Assembly (NCBI RefSeq): GCF_028858725.1
Contig: NC_084790.1
Location: forward strand, 29,615,031-29,679,030
Length of the DNA: 64,000 nt
Origin: Colius striatus
Taxonomy: Eukaryota > Chordata > Aves > Coliiformes > Coliidae
Direction of reading: 5' to 3'
The notes beneath the pieces are model-generated. The model was not told the DNA's origin and ran no database searches. It saw only the letters and a program-made list of their open reading frames with translations. Made by a program: the position numbers and the translations under genes. Positions 12,051 through 22,795 of the stretch are shown here, piece after piece; the first letter of the stretch is position 1, and each line of letters begins with the position of its first letter.

Positions 12051-14880
12051 TTTGAGTAAGCCCCTGTGCTGCCTCTACACCAATGCACTGGAGATGTGGG
12101 TGTGGATGTGGGGCTACAACCTCATTGCGGTCACAGAGACATGGTGGGACAGTTGCCATGACTGGAGCACAGCCATGGACGACTATGTGTTGTTCAGGAA
12201 AGACAAACTGACAAGGCATGGAGGTGGAGTTGCTCACTATGTGAGGGAGCACCAAACTGTGCCTGGATGGGGATGAGAAGCAAGTAGAGTGCTTATGGGT
12301 AAAAATTAATGGGCAGGGCAAGGCAGGTGATATTGTTGTAGGAGTTTGCTACAGGCCACCTGATCAGGAGGAGGAAGGGGATGAAGGGCCTTCTATGAAC
12401 AGCAGAGAGCTGCCTCACGATCATAGTCCTTGGTCCTCATGGGGGACTTCAAACTCCCTGATATTTGCAGGGATGGCCACACAGCCAAACACACGCAGCC
12501 CAGGAGGTTCCTACAGATTGTTGATGACAACTTCCTGTCGCAGATGATCGAGGAACCAACAAGGCGGGGTGTGCTGCTGGACCTGGTACTGATGAATAAG
12601 GAGGGCCTGGCTGGGGATCTGAAGGTTGGAGGCAACTTCAGTTGCAGTGACCATGAGATGGTAGAGTTCAAGATCCTGTGTGGAAGAGGCAGGACACAAA
12701 GCAGGACCATGACCCTGGATTTCAGGCGAGCTGACTTTGACTTCTTCAAAGATCTACTTGGAAAGATCTCATGGGATAAGATTCTAGAAGCCAGAAGTGC
12801 CCATGAGAGCTAGTCAATCTTCAAGCACCACTTCCTTCAAGTCCAGAATCAGTGTGTCCCAATGCACAAGAAAGGAGGAAAAAGGAGGTAGGAGGCCTCC
12901 ATGGATGAACAAGGATCTGCTGGGACAACTCAGGCAGAAAGCAGCCATCTATGAGAGGTGGAAACAGGGGCTAGCTTCTTGGGAAGAGTATAGGAACATT
13001 GCCAGGGCATGTAGGGGTGCAACTGGGAAGGCTAGAGCCCTTCTAGAATTAAATTTAGCCAGGGATGTTAAGGACAGTAATAAGGCATTTTTCAAGTACA
13101 TCAGCAGCAGAAGGATGGCGAGGCAGGGTGTGGGCCTGCTGCTAAACTGTGAGGGTGCCCTGGTGTCTGAGGAGGCAGAGAAGGCTGAAGTACTGAATGC
13201 CTTCTTTGCTTCAGTTTTTACAGCCAAGGCTGACCCTCGGTAAGCCCAGTCCAGCAAGGATAATAGGATGGCCAGGACAGCAGAGGACTCACCCTGGGTG
13301 GAAGAGGTTAAAGACTTTTTGGCCAAGCTTAAGGCTCATAAGCCAATGGGTCCTGATGGGATGCAGCCTAGACTGCTAAGGGAGTTGGCTGATGTAATTT
13401 CTAAGCCTCTCTCCATCATTTTTGAACAATCATGGAGGACAGGTGAAGTGCCTGAGGACTGGAGAAAGGCCAATATCATGCCAGTCTTCAAAAAGGGCAA
13501 GAAGGATGACCCAGGAAACTACAGGCCAGTCAGCCTCACCTCAACCCTGGAAAAGTGACGGAACAGTTCATCCTCGATGTCATCACTAAACATCTGAAGG
13601 GAAAGGCGGTTATTGGGAGAGTCAACATGGATTCAGCAAGGGGAAATCCTGTTCGACCAACCTGATAGCCTTCTGTGAGGGCAAAATTGGCTGGCTAGAT
13701 GAGGGAAGAGCAGCAGATGTCATCTACCTTACCTTCAGCAAGGCTTTTGACACTGTCTGCCATAACATCGTCGTCAGAAAGCTCAAGTGGTGTGGCTTGG
13801 ATGAGTGGACAGTGAGGTGGATGGAGAGCTGGCTGAATGACAGAGCCCAGAGGGTGGTGATCAATGGCACAGAATCGAGTTGGAGGCCTGTGGCCAGTGG
13901 AGTTCCAGAGGGATGGGTTCTGGGGCCAGTCTTGTTCAACATGTTCATCAACGACCTGGATGAGGGAACAGAGTGTATCCTCAGCAAGTTAGCTGATGAC
14001 ATCAAACTGGGATGACTGGCTGATTCCCCAGAAGGCTGTGCTGCCATTCAGCGGGATCTTGACCAGCTTGAGAGTTGGGCAGAGAGGCATACAATGAGGT
14101 TCAACAAGGACAAGTGCAGAGTACTGCATCTGTGAAGGAACAATCCCATGCACCAGTACAAGCTGGGGATTGACCTGCTGGAGAGCAGCTCTTTGGAGAG
14201 AGACCTGGGAGTCCTGATTGATAATAAACTGAACATGAGCCAGCAATGTGCCTTTATGGCCAAGAAGGCCAATGGCATTCTGGGATGCATCAAGAAGAGT
14301 GTGGCCAGCAGGTCAAGGGAGGTTCTCCCCCTCTACTCTGCCCTGGTGAGGCCTCATCTGGAGTCCTATGTCCAGTTCTGGGCTCCCCAGCTCAAGAGGG
14401 ACAGAAAACATCTGGAGAGAGTCCAGTGCAGGGATACCATGATCAGGGGACTGGATCATGTTTCATATGAGGAAAGGCTGTGGGAACTGGGGCTGTTTAG
14501 TCTGGAGGAGATTGAGAGGAGATCTTAGTAACATTTATAAATATTTAAAGGGTGGGTGTCAGGAGGTTGGGACATCCTTGTTTTTTACATAGTAGCTAGC
14601 AACGGGACAAGGGGTAGTGGGATGAAGCTGGAACACAAAAAGTTCCACTTAAACATAAGAAAATACTATTTCACTGTGAGGATGACAGAGCAGTGGCACA
14701 GGCTGCCCAGGGGGGTTGTGGAGTCTCCTTCCTTGGAGGTCTTCAAGATCCGCCTGGACATGTTCCTATGCGATGTAATCTAGGTGACCCTGCTTGTGCA
14801 GGGTGTTTGGACTAGATGATCTCTGAAGGTCCCTTCCAACCCCTACCATTCTATGATTCTATGATTCTATGATTCTATGA
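12051..14880 (+). mobile_element. Long CR1 LINE copy (ORF2 and 3' UTR), defective
   Basis: The copy starts inside ORF2: endonuclease block VTETWWDS and MGDF..PDI (about 12130-12480), the linker region (12797-13243), then RT. RT shows [20 protein letters not shown] (about 13510), [15 protein letters not shown] (about 13900) and the catalytic ADD at about 13993. Here FADDTKLG has become LADDIKLG. The C-terminal RT tail is at 14148-14528, and the 3' end has repeated ATTCTATG units (14846-14880). Ordinary frameshifts (about 12276-12430, 12800, 13250, 13560, 14140) make it inactive. Part of RT is almost identical to the CR1 at 43240-43700. Confidence 0.9.
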
Positions 14881-16717
14881 AACGTTTTGTTACGTAGAAA
14901 TTGCCATACTGAGTCAAGACAAAGCTTAAATCTGTTTGAATCTTGTCTGCAAGTGACGGCAAGCAGAGGACCTTGGGGAAGCACTGTGAATTAACAGGGT
15001 AAGGAATAATCCAGTCATGCTGAAATCATCTTCTTAATTAAAAATACTTTACAGTCTCAAATTCTGAACACAGATATTTAATCACTCTTACCATAATTGT
15101 TGGTATGCACTTATTACTTACACTATTGTAAACCTAGATGTAGACATAATCTAAATAAACTGCGAAGTATTTCTTATATCCTGCTAAACACTTGTTCTTA
15201 ATGATAGCTACAAATAATACTACTTATAAGTAATGCTGCTTTGCAGAAAAACCCTTAGGTCATTTTACAATGTGTCAGCAAAATTATTTTAACTGATTTA
15301 AATTTTTCTGCCTTCATTTTGTTAAAGTGAATGTTTTCATGTTCTTGAGTGGCAAGTGAACTTTATGTACAATGGAATTAAATTAACATCATCTGTGTTT
15401 TAAATTGGGACATACCATGCTTTCCTGGATTTATGGCCATCTGATTTTTTGTGAAAGGAGCTATAATTTGTAGTTCTGTGTTGCGAGTGATGTTTTTATA
15501 TCTGGTTGTGTTTTAATTTTTGAGTTGTGAGGATGCATCTGAATAACTATAGTTGAACAAATCATTGGTAGAGTATATATACGATAATTCTTGTGCTGCT
15601 AAGAAAGTTTTGCTCTACTGTGAAATACACATAATAGATTATTTGCTCATAAAAATCCAGAAACAACTAAATGTACAACATTCCTAACATAGAACCCTAA
15701 CTCAAGTTGAAGTTACCATTCATGCACAATGTTGGACTACCAGATATCTGAGAAAAAAAGAAAATTCTTGAAATCTCCTGGACAAAATGCCTGGATAGAA
15801 AATGGGATGTAGACAAAAACACATTCAGGCATGACAGTTTATGGTTTGCAGTAGAATTTTGTTACAGGAATGATCATATTGTTTTTCATGTCTGCCTTTC
15901 AGTATTCTGTCATAATTTTCTTTGAATATCTCTATGTAAGAGAATCAACTTTATAATCAAAAAAGTCTTCTCTTGTTATAAAACCTAATAATCTAGAATT
16001 GTAGAAAGGGGTAGCACTCCTCAACAATGTTATTCTGTATATCCTTACTGAGAGCATCATCAGTATCTGCAGCTGCAGTTTACTTCCTGACAAAAAATTT
16101 GGTCTGAATACTATGAATATTTCAAATGTTACAAAATTTTAACTGCTCAGATGTAGCTCTCACACACACAAGTCTATTTATCTGTTTATTTAGTCTTTTG
16201 AATACAATATAAATGATAGCACAAATGCATCAGTGACATGGAGGTGTCTTATGCAACCACTAGAATTCATTAGAAAGAAAGTGCTAGACTTCATGGACTT
16301 TTTGATTATATCTTTACTGGAGTATAATCATCAATCAGCAATGCAAGTCTTCAGGAAGAACTCACTTTTGCTTCCCAGATGAGAATATACATTATAATAT
16401 ACATAATAATAATACACAGTATTATTATTATTCTTCTTTTATTTAGACTGACATTTTCTGCCAAAACTTTTGTGTTTCCATGGAGCTATGGGTTGATGCA
16501 CCACAAAAAGAATTCACAGGAGCAAACTTTAACTTTTGGTGCCTAAGCTCTCCTGTTCTCTTCTATGCCAATCCATAGGTGTCTAGAGTGGATTCCTTAC
16601 AAGCATGATTTTCAGTATGAGCCTAACTCTAAGAGCTATATTTCCTGCTGCTGAGCTCTACTGATTGTAGAGGTAATCTATACTATCCTATCTTGATCTT
16701 TCTGAATTACTCACATC
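14881..16717. other. Intergenic, no gene seen
   Basis: AT-rich sequence without a convincing open frame or known repeat. A short run rich in ATAATAATA lies at 16390-16435. Confidence 0.5.
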
Positions 16718-16820
16718 ATGTTCCTATGCAACCTGATCTAGGTTGACCTGCTTTTGCAGGGGTGGTGGACTAGATGATCTCTAAAGGTCCCTTCCAACCC
16801 TACTATTCTATGATTGCCTC
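16718..16820 (+). mobile_element. CR1 LINE 3' fragment
   Basis: Contains the CR1 3' terminal blocks TGTTCCTATGCAACCTGATC, GGACTAGATGATCTCTAAAG and GTCCCTTCCAACCC, ending in ATTCTATGATT. Confidence 0.85.
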
Positions 16821-16947
16821 AAAGTATCTGAGTTTGGCTTGTCTGCCCATCAGTCTGTCTGCATACATGTCTATCAGTATTCCCTCCTGGTGTTTTTGAA
16901 TAATTAGCTATACTTAGCACAAAATTGACAGAAGAAAGGAACTTCCA

Positions 16948-17052
16948 TGGAATGGAATGGAATGGAATGGAATGGAATGGAATGGAATGGAATAGAATAG
17001 AATAGAATAGAATAGAATAGAATAGAATAGAATAGAATAGAATAGAATAGAA
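16948..17052 (+). repeat. Pentanucleotide array, (TGGAA)9 then (TAGAA)12
   Basis: Nine uninterrupted TGGAA units (16948-16992) switch cleanly to twelve TAGAA units (16993-17052). The array directly abuts the 3' end of a minus-strand CR1 and probably grew from its terminal repeat. Confidence 0.97.
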
Positions 17053-17450
17053 TATTTCATTTGGAAGGGATCTCTACAATGACCATTAAGTCCAACTGCC
17101 TGGCTACTTTGAGACTGATCAAAAGTTAAAGTATTCTATGAAGGGCAATGTCCAAATGCCTCCTAAGCATTGTCAGGCTTGGGGCATCACCTGCCTCTCT
17201 AGGAAGCCTGCTCCTGTGTTTCACCACCCTCTCGGTAAAGAAATGTTCCCTAGTGTCTGGTCTGAATGTCCCCAGGACAACTTTGAGCCATTCCCATGTG
17301 TCCTGTCACTGGATATAAGGGAGATGACCTGTCACTGGATACTAGGGAGAAGAGATAGAACTACAGAATGGCTTGGGTTGGAAGTAACTTCAAAGATCAC
17401 CTAGTTCCAACCCCCTTAACATGGGCAGGGACACCTTCCATGATCAGCAT
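17053..17450 (-). mobile_element. CR1 LINE 3' fragments, one or two copies
   Basis: Minus-strand CR1 3' UTR signature: TTGGAAGGGATCTCTACAATG and AAGTCCAACTGCCTG (about 17055-17105), then coding-tail sequence around 17200-17300. A second CR1 3' end begins at about 17357 (ACAGAATGGCTTGGGTTGG), so a second truncated copy abuts the first. Confidence 0.8.
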
Positions 17451-18779
17451 GCAGTCATGGTCCTCTGACTTAGAGAACTGGGCAGTCAAAGGTCTGTCAG
17501 TTTTATTAAAGAGTGAGTCAAAAAAGCATTGAATACCTTCACTTTTCTTCATCTGTATTAGTGAAGTGACCATCTTCAATATGCCTAGATTTATGTAAGC
17601 TCTGCAAAATTTATCAGCTATGTTGAGGAGAAAGCAAACAAAATCAGTACTTTACTGAGCATGAACTCTACAGTCAGCCATGTACATTTTTCCTGGCTAG
17701 CCGTCAGCATGCACATATTGCCTAAACTACTGACACATAGAAAGATACTAACCAGCCATAGTATGCCCTGTTGTTTGTCTGGATTGAAATGGAGGCACAT
17801 GACAAATAATTACAGGAAACATAGAAGGGCAAATGTCCAAAGAGCAAGAACTGAACTTATGATGAGGAGGAGTTTTAAGAAAATGGATGACACGGGATTC
17901 TTGTTGCTAAGTGGTAGCAGCAGCAATGTGGGACACATTCATAGAAATCATGTTTCATTAGGTCCTATGTTCACTTTTTTTCTTATTTGAGGATTAATTT
18001 TATTCTCAATTGTCATGTTTCAACAAGTAGATATTAGTGTCCATAAGTGATTAATTCCTAACTTTAGAGTGTACCCCACAAAGTAATGCTGGATGACTTG
18101 AAAACTTGTGTTGCAGATGGAAGCAGGCTATGATACCATAATTTATTTTTTTCCCCTGCAAGGATTGAGGCTTTTTATTACTTGAATAGTGTGTAGGGAT
18201 ACATTGACAAGAGTGTTGAGACATGTAAATGCATGCTAGTTGAAATACTCTACATGAGGCTGTTCATGAGAGTTCTCTGAAGATAATCAACATTCAAGCT
18301 TTATAAAAACAGCAGTTGAAAACAGAGTGAAGCTTCATCACCATAGACAATGTGCAGTGTCTTCTCTTGCCTTGTTTTTGTATGGCATAGTCTGTGCTGT
18401 TGTTATCCCAAATGCTCCATGCTTCTCTTGCTTTCTGCATGCACAGAACATAGCATAGCTCATCTCATATGAAGCCATCATTTTTCTTTTCCTTTGCTCT
18501 GCCCATCTGTGAAACAGATGTCTTTTTCCTTATCTCCCTCTTTAGTACAATGTGTATCACCCTATGTTGAGCATCAATCTTTGTCCAGCCCTGCGCCACT
18601 CTCTCCCACCTCTACACAGCTGAATGTTAAACTGTTCTCTGCGTGCCTCCAAATAGCAAAATATTTAAGATAAAAGTGACCAGCTCAGAGGTGATCTCAC
18701 TCTGAACGACTCAGAGGACAGGTTAAAAGGCTAACAGTAATTTGCAGTAACGGACAGCAAACAAGAAATACAAGTAGGA
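17451..18779. other. Intergenic, upstream flank of the PJA2 promoter
   Basis: No gene recognised. An ATG-free run of AT-rich sequence gives way to rising GC content from about 18580. Short open frames here lack recognisable domains. Confidence 0.5.
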
Positions 18780-19167
18780 ACACTTCTCAAGGGGAGCAAC
18801 TCAGGGGCGGCTGGTGGTGATGCGACCTGCTGGCCGCCCTGGTGTCCCAGGCTGGCTGCCTCTAAGCCAGCCAGACCCTGACTCCTCCGTGGCGTCCACC
18901 CTCCCCGCAGGGCGCCCACGTCAGCAGCCCTCTTGCAGCGACAGCTTATGTCTATGGCCACGGCCATGGCCACGCTGTAGCTACACAAGCCCCACCCGCA
19001 GCAGGGCAGGTCCCGCCCTCCGAGGGCTATACAAAGGACCGCACCGCGCGCCATACCCCACCTGGCTCCACTCCCAGTCGTACAGGGGCACGCACCCCGC
19101 CCTCGTCCCGCCCCTCCATAGGCGGCAGGGGTGAGCCCGCTGACTCTGTTCGTGCTCCCCGATCGCG

Positions 19168-19236
19168 ATTGGTCGCTGCTCTGTCGCCCGAGGGAACCAT
19201 TGGCCACCGGTGGCGGGTCTCGAGTGATAAGATTGG
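19168..19236 (-). promoter_or_regulatory. Three inverted CCAAT boxes (NF-Y type)
   Basis: ATTGG occurs at 19168-19172, 19199-19203 and 19232-19236, with start-to-start spacing of 31 and 33 bases. Two or three CCAAT boxes spaced about three helical turns apart are typical of NF-Y-driven TATA-less promoters. A TGACG half-site (CRE-like) follows at about 19243. Transcription would start soon after. Confidence 0.6.
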
Positions 19237-19249
19237 CTGTAGTGACGGT

Positions 19250-19303
19250 CGCCGGCAGGCAGGGGATTGCGTCAGGAAGGCGGATGAGAGGGGCTCGGGA
19301 GGG
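19250..19303 (+). other. PJA2: Candidate PJA2 non-coding exon 1
   Basis: A consensus splice donor GGG|GTGAGTG (intron starts 19304) follows the CCAAT cluster by about 70 bases. The start is set by promoter layout only and is approximate. Other donors in the island cannot be excluded. Confidence 0.35.
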
Positions 19304-19920
19304 GTGAGTGCGAGCGTCGGCGCCGCAGAGGCTGGCTAGGCACGGTCCGGCGACTGCGAGTTGAGCCCGGGACAGCGTCGACTCAAGGCCTGGGAGCTGC
19401 GTGCGGCTTCCGGCTGGGGAGGGAGAGAGGGAGGGTGGAAGCAGAGCCAGGCGAGGCCCGCGTCGCTCCCGTCTTCAGCCTTCGGGGCGGACTCTTGCGC
19501 CGGAGAACTGCGGCCTCCTCTCAGGGACAGGCTCTTGGGGCGCGCGGCTCGGCCCCGCGGGGTGGCGGTCCCTGTGGTGCAGTGGGCCAAGGGAGAGCGT
19601 GGCCGCTTCCGTCCAGCGCTGCGGACTGTGGTGGCCCGACATTGGTTTGTGCCTGCTCATGAGAGGCCGTGGTTGGACGCGGGGAAGTTGGTGGGCACGC
19701 TGCTGCAGGGCAGGCACTGGCAGGCCTTCCGTTCAGAGCTTTCTGGTTGTTTTGGTTTTATTTTCCTCACAACAACATGACGGTGACTCAGTGTCTTGAG
19801 GAGGAAGGGAGAGCCTGCAGCGCAGTGCTGAGGCCGGCGATAGCGAGCGTGGGCTCTCCGTCCTGCGCAACAAGCCTCCGAGAGCAGCCCTGCTAGCTGG
19901 GCGAGCTGGGTTCTCACCAC

Positions 19921-22054
19921 CCTACCTCAGATGAAATAAAATGGGTATGAACAGGCTTATTCATAAAGTAAGCCCCTTAACACAGCTGAAACTCAGTTGT
20001 GAACCACTTGCACTACCTGTTTTCTGTAGGAAAGATGGTCTGAGCCAACATGTTCAGGGACAGGAGGAATGTGTCTTGGGCCCAGAATCCAGAGGAGGTT
20101 TGTTAAGGTGTATCAATAGAAAACATGCATTTTCTTGCACACGAGCTGAAATGTGTTTACCTTCAGTTAACACTGTGCAGCATGGGGTTTGTACCTAGAT
20201 GAAAGCCGCCTTGAGGTTTTTTTATGTGCTTGCTTTGATGTCGCCCCTTCAGTAGGCTCACCTGAACTACTTGTCTTCAGATGTGCTGACTCTGGTGGAA
20301 CTGAATTTTCTGAGTATTGTGCACTGCAGATATGCTTGTCTGGATATTGCTAGTGAATTAACACTTTATGAAGTACTGTCAGTTACATGGCACGTGAATC
20401 AGCATCATGCATAATGATGCAATACTAGCTTTTTATACTTCTTTGTGACGATTCCGTATATGTTATAGGATGCATTTGAAAGCCTAGTGATTGGCTTTTT
20501 TCTGTACTCTGACATATTCAGACACTTCTTTCTTTCAGTGTGGTTCTTGATTTGCATTTGTTTGTGTACACAGTTAAGTGATTAGAGGAATTTTTTGAGG
20601 GATTTTTGATGAAAATTCTGTTACACTATATCTAGAAGAAATAAATCATGTTCTGTAGCAATAAAGAGTGCTGTCAGACAGTTACTGTTCTTTTAATGCA
20701 CAAATAATGAAGAATACATACTTTTAAAGATGTAAATTTCATTTAGAATACACATGCATATTTCAACTTCTGTAAGTAAATATATGTAATAAAAAAAGTT
20801 TGTTTGCAGTTGAGTCAAATTTGCACAGAATTGATTTCCAGCTTTCTTCCTCATTTAAGAAAGGAAAGTGTCAGAAAGAAACTTCAGAAAACAAATTATT
20901 TTGAAGTTATATTAAAATACAGGATCAAAAAACTTCTGTGAAATATTTTTTAATTTCCGTTGCCAACTGAGTGAATTGCAATGTAGTGTACATAGTGTGC
21001 TAAAGTTCTTGACAAATCAAAGCCTCATTGAAATAATGCATATTTACGAATTTTCACCTTGTTAAGCTAGCTGTTCCCGTGAAGATATTTACTTCTGCAA
21101 AAGGAGTTTAGCATAGCAAATGAAAAATACTAGTATGATATGTTGGATTAACTCAGGAAATACTGTTGTGGGTATTTGTAGTTAAGCTGGCATTGTTACC
21201 ATGTTTACACAGTAATCTCCCTTGTGGTCTATAGTACTTGTGTGTGGTGCTTGTGGTTTTTTTGTTTCTTTGGGTTTTTTTTGGTCCCATGGGAAGGCTC
21301 AAATAAAACAAAATGTATTACTGTGCTTCACAGCAGTAGAGGTCAGAATCCTGTTGTACTGAGAGGAATACATTCCTAAGGCAGACAGTCCCTGGCTTGT
21401 AGTTTGCAGCCAGTAGTATTTTTGACATCCGAAGTAATTTGAGTTGAAGACATAAATGAAGTCGCAAGCATAAAGTTTCAGTTCAGTAAAGGTTTATCAT
21501 AGTGTTTCTGAATAATAATTTGAATAAACAAGGTATGGGGAACAAATTTCTTCTAATTCATCTATGTTAGTGTTGTTCCTGCACTTTTAGGCATAGGGCT
21601 GTAAGTCTGACAGAGTCAACTGCAGAGTTGCAATGATGCTTCAACAGTCTATTATCTGTATGTTTATTAGTGTGTTTGGACAGGTCCAGAAGGTCTACTT
21701 TACGTTCATTTTGATGGGTAAATGTGTTTAAAAGCTTCAGTTAATGCCTCAAGACAACATTTGAGTTACAGAAACAACTTTGAATGTGGGATAGATATGG
21801 GTAAATCCAATCCACTGGAGAAAGGGAATGGTAGCTACCCTTGCTCTGTTCAGAGTGAGAAGTGATACTTTAAATTTCCTTAAGAGACATGCTAACCTGA
21901 GCATAGGATTGTACTTTCCATCAGTGTTTGGAACTGTAGCTTCTGTGTTCATGATAGCCTGAGCTTGAACAAAACACTGTTCATGATTTTTCACAAGAGT
22001 ATCTTGAAATGCTTAGTGTAATGCTGGACATAAATCATACTGGGACATCTAGCA
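19921..22054. other. PJA2 intron 1, unassigned part
   Basis: AT-rich sequence with no repeat or exon that could be recognised. Confidence 0.5.
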
Positions 22055-22795
22055 GAAAACTGAATATGAGCCAACAGTGTGCAGTTGCAGCCCAGAAGGC
22101 TGATCACATCCTGGGCTGCATCACAAGAAAGGTGGCCAGCAGGCCAAGGGAGGGTATTCTCCCCCTCTACTACATTCTTGTGATAGCCTGTATGCGGTGT
22201 TGCATTCAGCTCCAGGGCCCCCAACACAAGAAGAGCATGGACTTGTTGGAGCAAGTTTAGGGGAGGGCCACAAAGATGTTTAGAGGGCTGGAGCACCTCT
22301 CCTGTGGGGACAAGCTGAGAGAGTGGAGTTGTTGAGCATGGAGAAAGAGAAGGCTCTGGGGAGACCTCACAGGAGCTTTTCCGTACTTGAAAAGGACCTA
22401 CAGGAAGGATGTGGAAGGAAAGATGTTGGACTAGATATCTTTAGAGGTCGCTACCAACCCTTACCATTCTATGACTCTCTGAGACTTGGGGAGATGCTGT
22501 GGCTCGATGACTGTACCACGGAGTGTAGTGATAGGACCAAGGGTAATGGCTGCAAACCAAATGAGGGTAGGTTTAGAAAAAATACTAGGAAGAAGCTGGT
22601 TACTGTGAGGATGGTGAGGCACTGGAACAGGATGCCCGGAGACATCGTGGATGCCTTATCCCTGGAAGGCCAGGTTGGATGGGGCTTTGAGCAATCTGAT
22701 CTAGTGGAAGTTGCACTAACCCCTGGCAGAGGGTTTGAAGCTGGGTGATCTTTGAATTGCTTTCCAACCCAAACAGTTCTGTGGTTCTGATATGT
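22055..22795 (+). mobile_element. CR1 LINE 3' part
   Basis: Begins in the RT C-terminus (AAACTGAATATGAGCCAACA at about 22060), continues through the CR1 tail and ends with CTTTCCAACCCAAACAGTTC and TGGTTCTGA. An extra CR1 terminus-like block at about 22425-22475 (GGACTAGATATCTTTAGAGG and ACCATTCTATGACTC) suggests a small nested or composite copy. Confidence 0.85.

Larger units (their letters stand above)
18780..19920 (+). promoter_or_regulatory. CpG island, likely PJA2 promoter and exon 1
   Basis: Base composition changes sharply to GC-rich with many CG dinucleotides, densest at about 18890-19700, in an otherwise AT-rich window. It is the only such island and lies upstream of PJA2 in the same orientation. 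PJA2 in mammals has a non-coding first exon and a long first intron, which fits the 13.7 kb to the first coding exon. Long open frames inside the island on both strands result from few AT-rich stops and show no domain. No TATA box was seen. Confidence 0.75.

Noticed and set aside
18731..19920. Many long open frames on both strands
   Set aside because: GC-rich CpG island with few stops; frames overlap each other on all strands and show low-complexity composition without domains.
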